Shown: one piece after another, positions 1 to 8,260 of the stretch
Position numbering within the stretch: position 1 is the stretch's first letter
How the letters are laid out: each line of letters opens with the position of its first letter
Assembly: GCA_964465065.1 (NCBI GenBank)
Contig: CAYXHZ010000008.1
Coordinates: forward strand, 1 to 64,000
Length of the DNA: 64,000 nt
Direction: 5' to 3'
Source: CAYMND01 sp964465065
GTDB lineage: Bacteria; Acidobacteriota; Aminicenantia; UBA2199
Translations under genes and position numbers: made by a program
Notes under the pieces: generated by a model
What the model was told of the DNA's origin: nothing
Seen by the model: only the letters and a program-made list of their open reading frames with translations
The model's database searches: none

Positions 1-370
1 GAAAATAGGGGAAGTCGACGACGGCTCGATGACCGCCGCCGCTGATCAAAACGCCCTCGTTAGCCAGAAAGCGGCCGGCCAACGCATCGGGATCGCCACC
101 CGATACTGAACATCCCGTGCCGTTCAGCCACACGTCCGCCATCCGGCCTTTCATCGTCTGACCGGGAGGCGCCGTCCGATCCACGGCCAGATTGACGACG
201 AACAGGTCAGCCCGTCGATCACCGTCGAAGTCCGCCAGGGCCATCCCCCGGCCGACCCGCTCGTTGAGGCGTTGCCCGTTATGATGAAAGGCCACGGGAG
301 TCGACGACAACCCTTGGCAGAGCATCATCAATCCCCCCAGGCCATACTCCAGAACCCTAGTCAAATGCAT
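1..370 (-). CDS. FG-GAP/VCBS repeat protein (C-terminus outside window)
   Basis: The start ATG is at 370 and is preceded by a strong AAGGAGG, so this start is well supported. The reading frame stays open to the window edge and gives about 123 residues. After a short hydrophobic N-terminus comes a calcium-binding-type FG-GAP motif (LADFDGDRRADLFVVN), which is typical of secreted integrin-like beta-propellers. It lies 37 nt downstream of the FGE-fold gene on the same strand and is probably the distal gene of the operon that starts at 4292. The role is unknown; binding to extracellular ligands or polymers is inference. Only the N-terminal part can be judged. Confidence 0.7.
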   Translation of the reverse strand, partial: MHLTRVLEYGLGGLMMLCQGLSSTPVAFHHNGQRLNERVGRGMALADFDGDRRADLFVVNLAVDRTAPPGQTMKGRMADVWLNGTGCSVSGGDPDALAGRFLANEGVLISGGGHRAVVDFPYF

Positions 371-407
371 GTTCTTCCTCCTTATCGCAATGCCTGACTC
401 TTGTAGA

Positions 408-1412
408 TCAAATCACGCCCCGGGCCAGGCGGAAGCCGGCATGGGCGTACTGGAAATCCGGTTTGTCCTCATCCCGGTAGGCGGTGCGGAAGACATGGGG
501 GTCTGGGTTCATCCAGGAGCCGCCGCGCATGATGCGCCGTTCTCCATGGTCCGGTCCATGAGGATTTTGCTGCCTTTCCGACGAATAGGGTCCGTACCAG
601 TCATAGCAAAATTCCCAGACATTGCCGGCCATATCCGAGAGTCCCAGCTGGTTGGGCGGATAAAAGCCCTGTTGGGAGGTTTGAATGGCTCCGTCGGAGT
701 AGCCCGGCCAGGGCAGGGGAATCGGGTTGCGCCAGCGGATGTTCAGCTTGGCGAAATAGGCCTCGCCGGTCTCGTCGGCCACGTTGGCCAGTGGCGCACC
801 AGCCCGGAGCGGCGCCCCCTCGCCCCAGGGGTAAAGGATCTGCTGGCCGCGGTTGCGGGCGGCGTACTCGTATTCGGCCTCCGTGGGCAAACGGTAGCCA
901 TTGCGCCCGAAGTCACAGCTCCAGCGCTGCAAATCGAAACAGGGCGCCAGTCCAGCCATTTCCGAACGGAAATTGCAGTAGGCGACCGCACCGTACCAGG
1001 TGATGAAGACCACGGGATGATCCTGACGATCGGGACGGATCTCCAGTCGCCCGTCATGAAGAAACAGTCCGCCGGCCATACCGTTCATGCCATCCAGGTT
1101 GAGAAGCCGCTCTCCTTTAGCCGCTGCCAGGCATACGGCCGATGGCGTCGCCGTGATCAGGCCCCGTTCCAGGGCCCAGTTGAAGCCTTCGGCCGCTTCG
1201 GCGTTCGTCACCGGAAAGGCGCCGAGCTCATAATCGCCGAGTTTCACCTCGTGCAGCGGCCGGCAATGGGGCTGGAGGTCCCCGGCCCAGTCGCCCATGA
1301 TGAAGCTTCCGCCCTGTACCCGAACCATGACCGGGACCTTGGCGATCACCAGCCGGACGGCACCAAGCAGTAGAAGCGATAACAAAATCCTATGTCTGTT
1401 CGACAGATGCAT
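408..1412 (-). CDS. Secreted FGE-sulfatase-fold (SUMF1-like) protein
   Basis: The protein has 334 residues from an ATG whose product opens with a clear signal peptide (MHLSNRHRILLSLLLLGAV). The frame extends upstream to 1466, but that start would put Arg-rich sequence before the signal peptide. The body carries the FGE-fold hallmarks: an early V-x-GGSF-MG strand, YRLPTEAEYEYAAR, NQLGLSDMAGNVWEF and a terminal RGGSW...GFRLAR. The paired cysteines that bind copper in true formylglycine-generating enzymes are absent from the RGGSW segment, so a catalytic FGE role is unlikely. A binding or structural role, as in C-type-lectin-like FGE-fold proteins, is inference. It is a neighbour and paralogue of the gene at 1476-2357. 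Confidence 0.8.
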   Translation of the reverse strand: MHLSNRHRILLSLLLLGAVRLVIAKVPVMVRVQGGSFIMGDWAGDLQPHCRPLHEVKLGDYELGAFPVTNAEAAEGFNWALERGLITATPSAVCLAAAKGERLLNLDGMNGMAGGLFLHDGRLEIRPDRQDHPVVFITWYGAVAYCNFRSEMAGLAPCFDLQRWSCDFGRNGYRLPTEAEYEYAARNRGQQILYPWGEGAPLRAGAPLANVADETGEAYFAKLNIRWRNPIPLPWPGYSDGAIQTSQQGFYPPNQLGLSDMAGNVWEFCYDWYGPYSSERQQNPHGPDHGERRIMRGGSWMNPDPHVFRTAYRDEDKPDFQYAHAGFRLARGVI

Positions 1413-1475
1413 GGAAAACCCCCATCGGCAGATCCGTCGCCTGCAGAACCATGTTCCTTTGGCCACGGTCCGGTA

Positions 1476-2357
1476 TCAGCCCTTGCGGGCCAGGCGGAAG
1501 CCCAGTCCGAAGGCTTTCTCCACGGTGCGGCACTCGCCGCGAAAACCGAGCACGGCCTCCCAGGGCTCGCTGCGAAATCCCCCTCCCTTGTCGATGCGAT
1601 GCCCGGGATCGGTGTCGGTCGGGCCGGAAGGATCCCGCTGGGATGATGAAGAAAAAAGACCGAAGGCGTCCCAGGTCCATTCCCAGACGTTGCCGGTCAT
1701 GTCGCAGAGCCCCAGGGCATTGGGGGCCTTTTGGCCCACGGGATGGGTCTGGCCTCCGGAATTGGCTCCAATCCAGCCCAATGACTCGAACTCGTCGGAC
1801 CCGGCGTACGTAAAGGGCTGATGAGGCTGCCGTCCCCAGGCGGCGAACGTCCATTCGGCCTCGGTGGGCAGGCGGTAGCCGTCGGCAGAGAAATCGCAAA
1901 TCACCCGGTTCCAGCGGGCATCGTTTTTCAGCGGGACATCCCCCCATTGACACGGATCCCGGACGCCGTCGATGGCGTAGCAGGGAGTCAGGCCTTCCTG
2001 CAGGCTGAGTCGGTTGCAGTAGACCAGAATATCGTAGAAGCTGACCCGTTCCACCGGGCGACGCAGATCCATGCCGTAATCGGTTTCTCTTGGCTTGCCG
2101 TTGAAAAAGGCGGGATTTTCACCCATCACCGCCAGCCATTCCCCCTGGGTGACCTCGAATTTTCCGATGAGGTAGGGGCTCAGGCTCACCTCGTGGGCCG
2201 GATGGCTGAGGGCATCGTGGGGCCCGGCATAGTCCGACGGCAGTCCCAGAGTGAAGCGCCCCCCGTCCACTAAAACCATGACCGGAGCCTTTCCGGCCGT
2301 GGCCAGACCGACACCAGTCAAGGCCAGAATCAGGGCCATACCGAGTGCTTGTTTCAT
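1476..2357 (-). CDS. Secreted FGE-sulfatase-fold (SUMF1-like) protein, paralogue
   Basis: The protein has 293 residues. The ATG at 2357 follows GGTGGAGG and opens a signal peptide (MKQALGMALILALTG). The FGE fold is shown by VDGGRFTLG near the N-terminus, then EVTQGEW, YRLPTEAEWTFAAW, NALGLCDMTGNVWEW and a terminal KGGGFRSE...GFRLARKG. Like its neighbour it lacks the CxxxxC-type catalytic pair in the last block. The two proteins share the KxPVMV-V-GG-F start after the signal peptide, which points to tandem duplication. It lies 39 nt after the propeller gene and 63 nt before its paralogue, in one apparent operon. Confidence 0.82.
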   Translation of the reverse strand: MKQALGMALILALTGVGLATAGKAPVMVLVDGGRFTLGLPSDYAGPHDALSHPAHEVSLSPYLIGKFEVTQGEWLAVMGENPAFFNGKPRETDYGMDLRRPVERVSFYDILVYCNRLSLQEGLTPCYAIDGVRDPCQWGDVPLKNDARWNRVICDFSADGYRLPTEAEWTFAAWGRQPHQPFTYAGSDEFESLGWIGANSGGQTHPVGQKAPNALGLCDMTGNVWEWTWDAFGLFSSSSQRDPSGPTDTDPGHRIDKGGGFRSEPWEAVLGFRGECRTVEKAFGLGFRLARKG

Positions 2358-2396
2358 ATCATCCTCCACCTCTTTTTGGTTCGTATCCTCCGGCGT

Positions 2397-4292
2397 TTAT
2401 CGAACAGCGGCCCCCAGATTCTCCGCCGCCAGGCGCATGTCGTCGAAGGTCGGATAAACCAGCATGTTTTTCTCGGGGATCAGGCAGAAATCGGCGATCT
2501 TCTGGCCGGTGACCGTCAGGTCCAGGAGAACCGTCACGGTCCCGTGCGTGTCCACGGCCAGCAGCCTTCCCTCGTTGTGGGAGACCAGGATGGTTCCGGA
2601 CGGTGTGAGCGCCAGCCCGTCGCCGATACCGCCGGCGATGTCGGCCAGACGGGTCACCTGTTTGCTCTTGAGGTCGGCGGCCTTGAGAAAACCGTCGCCG
2701 TTGCTGACGAACAGCAGCCGGGTCCTGTCCACGACGAGTCCGTTGGACCTCGCCAGCTCCGGACCGTTCAGCCAGAGCTCGGCCTTGCCCTGCTGGATCC
2801 GGAAAATCGCTCCGGCCTGGGGGTCGGACACGTAACCGGTCCCTTTGCCGTCCACGGCCACATCGTTGGCCCGCTGGGCTCCCGGCAGAGCGATCCGCTG
2901 CATGATCTTCCTGGTTTTCAGGTCGATTTCCACCAAAGACTGCGCTTCGACCGCGTAGAGCGTGTCCTTGGCAACCGTCAGCCCGGTGGGGTTGAAAAGA
3001 CCGTCGATCAGGACGCCTTGGTCGGTTCCATCGGCAGCGAATTGACGGATGCCCTGGAGTCCCCGGTCCATGCTGGGGTGCAGGGGATCGAAACTGGAGA
3101 CGTAAATCCGCTGCCGCTTCGGATCCCAGGCCGCCGATTCGGGGAAGTCCAGCACCTTGCCGGTCTGCCACTGGCGGGTGATTCCGGCGGCGCGTTCCTC
3201 GTGGCGGGCCGCCTGCATGGTGAGACCCCAGCCGCCGGTAAGCTCGCTGAGCATGACGATCAGCTCGTTGTCGCCGGCCTGCAGGGGCAGGAATACGGTG
3301 TCCAGGAGCCCAATGATGCCCAGAAAAGATGGATCGCGTCCCTGGTAGCTGCTGTCGCCCATGAAGATTTTCCTGCCGTTGACAAACAGGATGGCGTGAT
3401 CGCTGTAGCCGAACTTGTAGGGCCTTATTTCTTCGTTTTCCGCATGGATGACCGTGCGCAGAAAAACGGTGTCGGGCTGGCCGCTGCGTCCCTGGATGCG
3501 GCCGACATCCAGTCTGCCCTCGTTGTCGGCCTCGAGTCCCCGCCATTGCAGTTCCTGTTCAGGAACGGGCAGCCCGCTACCGGCATCGTCGATTTTGAGC
3601 AGGGGAAAGGCCTGGGAAACCTGCCAGGTCTGGATGAAACCGGCAGTTTGATTGCGGCGCCGTTCCGTTCCCAGATCCAGATTGTCATCGGCCTGCACGG
3701 TAAAGTTGCTGGTCCAGGCGCTGCCGTCGGCCGGGCCGTTGAGCATGATGCCGCCTTGGCGCCGGCCATGCAGGAGCCTGGGCACTTCCAGCTCGGCCTG
3801 GGGACGTTCGTCGATGAACACCCGCATGCGCGTTCCCGCCACCTCGAGCCTGACGTGGAACCAGCGCTCGCAGGGAATGGCGGATCCGGCCGTATAACCG
3901 GGGCCGGAGTAAAGCTGCCAGGAATCCAGGCGGTTCCAGGCCGGCACGTACTGCAGAACATCCGAATACAGAGAAAACGCCACCCGCCCCGAGCGGTGCG
4001 GACGGATGTAGAAGCGTTCCCAGGAGCCGTCGGGCTGGCTGCGGAACATGAGGCCGGGGTAGGAACGGGCCCCGGTGACATATTGGTCGTACTCGATCAC
4101 ACCGTTCTCGAACACGACATCCTTGAGGATGGCGAAGCCCATCAGGGCCTGACGGCCCTGAAATTCCTGCACCCGGGCGTTACCGAGCATCCAGTGCGCA
4201 TCGTCGAACGGAATCGTTTCCGCGGCGCCGGCAGGAGATCGCCAAACCAAAAAAGCAAAAAGTAAAACGGGCAGTTTGTTCAAAGGGGACAT
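2397..4292 (-). CDS. Secreted laminin-like plus SMP-30/NHL-type beta-propeller protein
   Basis: The protein has 631 residues, and its ATG is preceded by GCGAGGTAACC. Residues 1-24 form a signal peptide. Residues of about 30-190 resemble a concanavalin/LamG-like or DUF1080-type sandwich (GLMFRSQPDGSWERFYIRPH). The middle contains a beta-rich segment that resembles carbohydrate-binding modules. The last 260 or so residues form a propeller with SMP-30/gluconolactonase-like blades (NPTGLTVAKDTLYAVE, RSNGLVVDRTRLLFVSNGDG). It is the first gene of the four-gene operon. A role in sensing or processing an extracellular sugar is plausible, but no catalytic set is certain. Confidence 0.75.
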   Translation of the reverse strand: MSPLNKLPVLLFAFLVWRSPAGAAETIPFDDAHWMLGNARVQEFQGRQALMGFAILKDVVFENGVIEYDQYVTGARSYPGLMFRSQPDGSWERFYIRPHRSGRVAFSLYSDVLQYVPAWNRLDSWQLYSGPGYTAGSAIPCERWFHVRLEVAGTRMRVFIDERPQAELEVPRLLHGRRQGGIMLNGPADGSAWTSNFTVQADDNLDLGTERRRNQTAGFIQTWQVSQAFPLLKIDDAGSGLPVPEQELQWRGLEADNEGRLDVGRIQGRSGQPDTVFLRTVIHAENEEIRPYKFGYSDHAILFVNGRKIFMGDSSYQGRDPSFLGIIGLLDTVFLPLQAGDNELIVMLSELTGGWGLTMQAARHEERAAGITRQWQTGKVLDFPESAAWDPKRQRIYVSSFDPLHPSMDRGLQGIRQFAADGTDQGVLIDGLFNPTGLTVAKDTLYAVEAQSLVEIDLKTRKIMQRIALPGAQRANDVAVDGKGTGYVSDPQAGAIFRIQQGKAELWLNGPELARSNGLVVDRTRLLFVSNGDGFLKAADLKSKQVTRLADIAGGIGDGLALTPSGTILVSHNEGRLLAVDTHGTVTVLLDLTVTGQKIADFCLIPEKNMLVYPTFDDMRLAAENLGAAVR

Positions 4293-4356
4293 GGTTACCT
4301 CGCTGTAAAACTGATCTAATTTACTTCTTTTCGCAGTTCAATGTTTCGAGGATTCT

Positions 4357-4378
4357 CACTCATTTTCGAAAATGAGTG
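4357..4378. promoter_or_regulatory. Perfect 22-bp palindrome, probable operator
   Basis: A 22-bp sequence with core TCATTTTCGAAAATGA is a perfect palindrome. It sits in the divergent gap, 65 bp upstream of the start at 4292 and about 200 bp upstream of the start at 4582. No T-run follows on either strand, so it is not a simple terminator. It differs in sequence from the dyads at 4407-4444, so a second regulator, probably of the minus-strand operon, is inferred. Confidence 0.6.
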
Positions 4379-4406
4379 GAAATACTCAAGCAGGCAACCT
4401 GGCAAA

Positions 4407-4444
4407 CTGTACGTTTTCGAACGGAACTGACCGAATCCGGACAG
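4407..4444. promoter_or_regulatory. Tandem enhancer-like dyads for the sigma-54 activator
   Basis: Two 18-bp dyads, CTGTACG-TTTT-CGAACGG (4407-4424) and CTGACCG-AATC-CGGACAG (4427-4444), lie with centres 20 bp apart. Both fit the perfect form CTGTCCG-N4-CGGACAG found at 18839-18856 upstream of the transporter operon. They match it in 11 of 14 and 13 of 14 arm bases. They sit about 135-155 bp upstream of the predicted start site of the activator gene, a usual distance for NtrC-type enhancers. Autoregulation is inference. Confidence 0.6.
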
Positions 4445-4537
4445 TCGGATGCCGGGTGTTGCCGTAACTGGCCGAGGCAAGCGATGGTAGCGGCCGTTAG
4501 CTGGCCAAGCGGCTTGGCGCGGGGTTCACTGAATGAT

Positions 4538-4566
4538 TTGACAACGGCAGGCGAATTGCATACATA
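4538..4566 (+). promoter_or_regulatory. Candidate promoter of the activator gene (sigma-54 or sigma-70 reading)
   Basis: CGGCAGGCGAATTGCA (4545-4560) has GG and GC exactly 10 nt apart and a full TTGCA, a near-consensus -24/-12 element. The same stretch can be read as a sigma-70 promoter, TTGACA (4538-4543), 17 bp, TACATA (4561-4566), but that -10 is poor. Either reading puts the start near 4571-4573 and leaves a leader of about 10 nt. Confidence 0.45.
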
Positions 4567-4581
4567 GGAAGTGGAGCGAAT

Positions 4582-5967
4582 ATGCCGGAAAAAAGACAAG
4601 GTTCCGTCCTGATTGTCGACGACGATCGAGATGTGTTGAAAGCCGCCGCCCTGTTGCTCAAACAGCATGTCCAGAAGGTGGTTACCAGCACGGAACCCGA
4701 TTCCCTGCTTTATCTGCTGAATCAGGAACGTTTCGATGTGGTGCTGCTGGACATGAATTTCACCAGAGACCTGACCGGCGGCGAAGAAGGGATACACTAC
4801 CTGCGGTGCATCAAGGCGGCGCAGCCGACGACGGTGGTGATTCTGATCACCGCCTACGGCGATGTGGACCTGGCTGTGCGTTCAATCAAAGAAGGTGCAC
4901 AGGACTTCGTTCTCAAGCCCTGGACCAACGAAAAGCTGCTGGTAACGATCCATTCCGCCCTCGACCTCAGCCAAAGCCGCAGCCGCATCGAACAACTGCT
5001 TCATCAGACCCGTCAGCTCAGCCGGGACGGTGAACGGGGATTCCACGACATGGTCGGTTCTTCGGCGGCCATGAGGGGGGTTTTCGCCACGGTGGACAAG
5101 GTGGCCGGAACCGATGCCAACGTATTGATCTGTGGCGAAAACGGAACGGGCAAGGAACTGGTGGCCCGGGCCATCCACAGGCAATCTCTGCGCGCCGAGG
5201 AGGTGTTCATCGGTGTAGACATGGGGGCGATCAGCGAGACTCTTTTCGAAAGCGAGTTGTTCGGACATGAGCGTGGGGCCTTCACCGATGCCCGTCAGGC
5301 CCGGGCCGGCCGTTTCGAGGTGGCCAGCGGCGGTACCCTGTTCCTGGATGAGATCGGCAACCTGCCCCGGCACCTGCAGGCCAAAATCCTGCGGGTGCTT
5401 GAAACCCGTGAAGTGCAGCGTCTGGGTGGCAACCAGACGATTCCCATCGATATCCGCCTCGTCTGCGCCACCAACTTGAATCTCATGAGCATGGTCAAGG
5501 AAGGGACGTTTCGCGAGGACCTGCTGTACCGCATCAATACGGTGGAGATCGACCTGCCGCCGCTCCGGGAACGAACGGAGGACATTGCCGAACTGGCCGG
5601 ATTTTTCGTCAATCTGTTTGCCAGAAAGTACCAGAAGGGAATCCGCAGCCTGAGCGCCGAGGCGTTGAAGAAACTGAAGGCCCACGACTGGCCGGGCAAT
5701 ATCCGGGAGCTCAAGCATGCCGTCGAGCGGGCCGTCATTCTGTGTGAAGGGGAACGCTTGCTGGATGCCGATTTCAACCTGCGGACCCGTTATGACAGGG
5801 AAGGGGAGTCGGATTTGCAGATCGTCGGGCTCAAACTGGAAACGCTGGAAAAGTCGACCATCGCCGGAGTGCTGAAAAAACACGGAGGCAACGTTTCCAG
5901 GGCGGCCGAGGAACTCGGCCTGACCAGGGCGTCCCTGTATCGACGCATGGAGAAACACAAGCTGTAA
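4582..5967 (+). CDS. NtrC-family sigma-54-dependent response regulator
   Basis: The protein has 461 residues. Residues 7-122 form a receiver domain with acidic pocket DDD, phospho-acceptor D57 (LLDMNF) and K112. Residues of about 158-390 form an AAA+ domain with Walker A GENGTGKE (185-191) and Walker B FLDEIG (254-259). The sigma-54 contact loop reads GAFTDA (232-237) instead of GAFTGA. The C-terminus is a Fis-type helix-turn-helix (GNVSRAAEELGLTRASLYRR). The gene is followed after 4 nt by its kinase. The enhancer-like dyads upstream match those before the transporter operon at 18725, which is the likely target. The start is supported by GGAAGTGGAG just upstream. Confidence 0.92.
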   Translation: MPEKRQGSVLIVDDDRDVLKAAALLLKQHVQKVVTSTEPDSLLYLLNQERFDVVLLDMNFTRDLTGGEEGIHYLRCIKAAQPTTVVILITAYGDVDLAVRSIKEGAQDFVLKPWTNEKLLVTIHSALDLSQSRSRIEQLLHQTRQLSRDGERGFHDMVGSSAAMRGVFATVDKVAGTDANVLICGENGTGKELVARAIHRQSLRAEEVFIGVDMGAISETLFESELFGHERGAFTDARQARAGRFEVASGGTLFLDEIGNLPRHLQAKILRVLETREVQRLGGNQTIPIDIRLVCATNLNLMSMVKEGTFREDLLYRINTVEIDLPPLRERTEDIAELAGFFVNLFARKYQKGIRSLSAEALKKLKAHDWPGNIRELKHAVERAVILCEGERLLDADFNLRTRYDREGESDLQIVGLKLETLEKSTIAGVLKKHGGNVSRAAEELGLTRASLYRRMEKHKL

Positions 5968-5971
5968 GCCA

Positions 5972-7321
5972 ATGATCATGACCTTCATCCGTCAGCGACG
6001 CTTGCATATTCTTCTCAGGACAGTGCTGCTTGTGGCCAGCTGCATCGCCGGTGCACTCAGTGTCCTCAGGTGGAACAGCGTGCCGTTGCTGCTGTTTTTT
6101 TTATGCCTGCTGATCTTTCAGCTGCAGCGTCTGCTGAAGGTGTTCGACCAGCACAACCGGGAGCTGATCCGCTTCTTGGAGGCGATCCGCTATGAGGACT
6201 TTCTGCAATCCTTTCCGGCCCGCCCCCAGCTCGGCGGCAGCAGCGCCGCCCTCTACGACGCCTTCCATCAGTTGTTCGCTCTGTTCAAGCAGAATCGGGA
6301 TCAGGCCGAAAGACAGTACCGCTACCTGCAGACGATCATCGAACACATCGACATCGGTTTGTTCAGCGTCGCCGTCGACGGGAGGGTGGATTTCATCAAC
6401 CGGGCCGCCCGCAACCTTCTAAAAATAGGCAGTCTGGGAAACATCGACGACCTGTCGGCGCACTTCAACAGCGATTTTGTCCGATTGCTGCGGGAAATCT
6501 GTCACGGGCAGAAACAGACCGTGGTGGTGGAAGGGGAAAAATGCCGTTTTTCCGCCCTGGTCTACGCCAGTGCGCTGCGGATGGGAGACCAGTCGCTGCG
6601 ATTGATTTCTCTGCAGAATATCGACAAGGTTCTCGAGGAAAAGGAATTGCAGGCCTGGCAGAGCCTGATCCGGGTGCTGACCCATGAGATCATGAATTCC
6701 ATGACCCCCATCGCTTCTCTCAGCGATACGGCGGCCGGTCTGATGGCCAGCCTCGATCTGCGGGACAATGAAATTCTGACAGACGTGTTCGACGCGCTGC
6801 GCACCATTCAGAACCGGAGTGTCGGGCTGATGGAGTTCGTGAGCGCCTACCGAAACCTGACCCTGATCCCCAAACCCAGCTTCAGTCTGGTCCGGGTCAA
6901 GGACTTGCTGCATCGGGTGGTCGATCTGATCCAGACCCGGCTGGAGAAGGATGAAATAGTTCTTCAGATCGTTGTCGAACCGGAGTCTCTGACGGTCACC
7001 GCTGACCTATCTCTGATGGAGCAGGTGCTGCTCAACCTGCTGCTCAACGCCTTGGATGCCCTGAAGGGGGTAGCGGCGCCGCGGATTGACTTGTCGGCGG
7101 CCCTCGATGACAATGGACGAACCGTCATCCGCGTAAGGGATAACGGCTGCGGTGTGGCGGAAGCGGCACGGGACATGATCTTTATCCCCTTCTTCTCCAC
7201 CAAGGAAACGGGATCGGGCATCGGTTTGGCCTTTTCCCGACAGGTCATGCGTCTGCATCAGGGTTATATCGATCTGGCACCTGAAAACGGCCGGGGATCG
7301 ACCTTCCTGCTGACGTTTTGA
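5972..7321 (+). CDS. Membrane sensor histidine kinase (NtrY-like), partner of the activator
   Basis: The protein has 449 residues. Two transmembrane segments (about 12-32 and 36-52) enclose almost no periplasmic loop, so sensing is probably intramembrane or cytoplasmic. A PAS-like domain spans about 118-215. The H-box HEIMNSMTPIASL gives phospho-acceptor H238. The ATP-binding domain has an N-box (LLNLLLNALDAL), DNGCGV and a GSGIGLAFS lid segment. The short periplasmic loop and the adjacent ABC exporter genes resemble intramembrane-sensing kinases that monitor envelope or antimicrobial stress. That comparison is inference. It is translationally close to the regulator and has no strong ribosome-binding site of its own. 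Confidence 0.9.
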   Translation: MIMTFIRQRRLHILLRTVLLVASCIAGALSVLRWNSVPLLLFFLCLLIFQLQRLLKVFDQHNRELIRFLEAIRYEDFLQSFPARPQLGGSSAALYDAFHQLFALFKQNRDQAERQYRYLQTIIEHIDIGLFSVAVDGRVDFINRAARNLLKIGSLGNIDDLSAHFNSDFVRLLREICHGQKQTVVVEGEKCRFSALVYASALRMGDQSLRLISLQNIDKVLEEKELQAWQSLIRVLTHEIMNSMTPIASLSDTAAGLMASLDLRDNEILTDVFDALRTIQNRSVGLMEFVSAYRNLTLIPKPSFSLVRVKDLLHRVVDLIQTRLEKDEIVLQIVVEPESLTVTADLSLMEQVLLNLLLNALDALKGVAAPRIDLSAALDDNGRTVIRVRDNGCGVAEAARDMIFIPFFSTKETGSGIGLAFSRQVMRLHQGYIDLAPENGRGSTFLLTF

Positions 7322-7384
7322 TGGCAGCTGTCTTATCCCCGCTGTCCCAGCCCAGATCGCTTCAAATCGGCCGGCCGACGGGAG

Positions 7385-8023
7385 TCAACCCTCCGGTTCA
7401 TCTGTCTCGGTCGTCTTGGGGGCTGCGGTTTTCTTTTTGGCAGTTGACGCTTTTTTGACAGCCGGTTTGGCCGCTGCCGCTTTTTTGGTTTTTTTCTCCG
7501 CTTTCGGCTCTTCCTTTCCGGTTTCCGCTTCCGTTCGGGTCAACAATTTCAAGATCTGATCCAGTTTGAATTGGATCGTTTCCAGTTCCTTCCTGAATGC
7601 GTCAACGCCCGAATTTTTGCTGTGATCATTCTTTTCAAAGCAATCGTCACAGTAAACCGGTTTGCCTCTTTTGGGCCGAAAGGGAACTTCGCATTCTGCC
7701 CCGCATGCGTCACATACCGCAGTGAAACTCGAAGGTCTATCCGAATATTTATCGGCAAAATTCCGTTCACTGTGACCCTTGCCGTGAAAGGGGCGGTCGC
7801 CGGTTCCAAAGCCGGATCGCCGCGGTCCTTCGTTTGGTTCTCTGATGTAACAATCGCTGCAGTATATCGGTTTGCTACCGGTCGGCTTAAACGGAACTTC
7901 ACAAGGTTTGCCGCACTTGCTGCAGGTGGTTTTGTGCATGGCCGGTTTTTCCGAGTCTTTTCCCCAATCCCTGTGGGGACGTTTCTCTCTGTCGATTTTA
8001 TCCTTCCGATTAAAATTTTTCAT
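7385..8023 (-). CDS. Double CxxC zinc-ribbon protein with Lys/Ala-rich tail
   Basis: The protein has 212 residues and no signal peptide. Two similar zinc ribbons are present: TTCSKCGKPCEVPFKP...IYCSDC near 33-60 and AVCDACGAECEVPFRP...VYCDDC near 103-130. A short coiled-coil (about 145-165) follows, then a lysine/alanine-rich histone-H1-like tail ending in acidic residues. This is the CxxC-zinc-ribbon family found in many environmental bacteria. Nucleic-acid binding is likely from composition, but the target is unknown. Its stop lies 64 bp from the kinase stop (convergent), and it may not belong to the transporter regulon. Confidence 0.8.
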   Translation of the reverse strand: MKNFNRKDKIDREKRPHRDWGKDSEKPAMHKTTCSKCGKPCEVPFKPTGSKPIYCSDCYIREPNEGPRRSGFGTGDRPFHGKGHSERNFADKYSDRPSSFTAVCDACGAECEVPFRPKRGKPVYCDDCFEKNDHSKNSGVDAFRKELETIQFKLDQILKLLTRTEAETGKEEPKAEKKTKKAAAAKPAVKKASTAKKKTAAPKTTETDEPEG

Positions 8024-8260
8024 GGTGTTTTACTCCAGTTTCTTAAAGTTTGCCTTTATTGGACCATAGTGTATTCTTTTATGAAGTAAATTGTAAGTGC
8101 CGAATGTCGTTTTTTCGAATATCCTCGTCTTCACCCATCAAGCGGAGCCGGCCGTAATCTATGGGGATCGGCAAGGTTTCGAAAAAAGGTAGGCCACAGT
8201 GCGTACGGACCACGCTCACGGCTGCAAAGACCGGCGCGGGCAGTTGTGCCGTTTCCGGAT

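Noticed and set aside
2349..4265. A 638-codon plus-strand frame opposite the propeller gene
   Set aside because: The minus-strand gene has a signal peptide, ribosome-binding site and family motifs; the plus frame has none.
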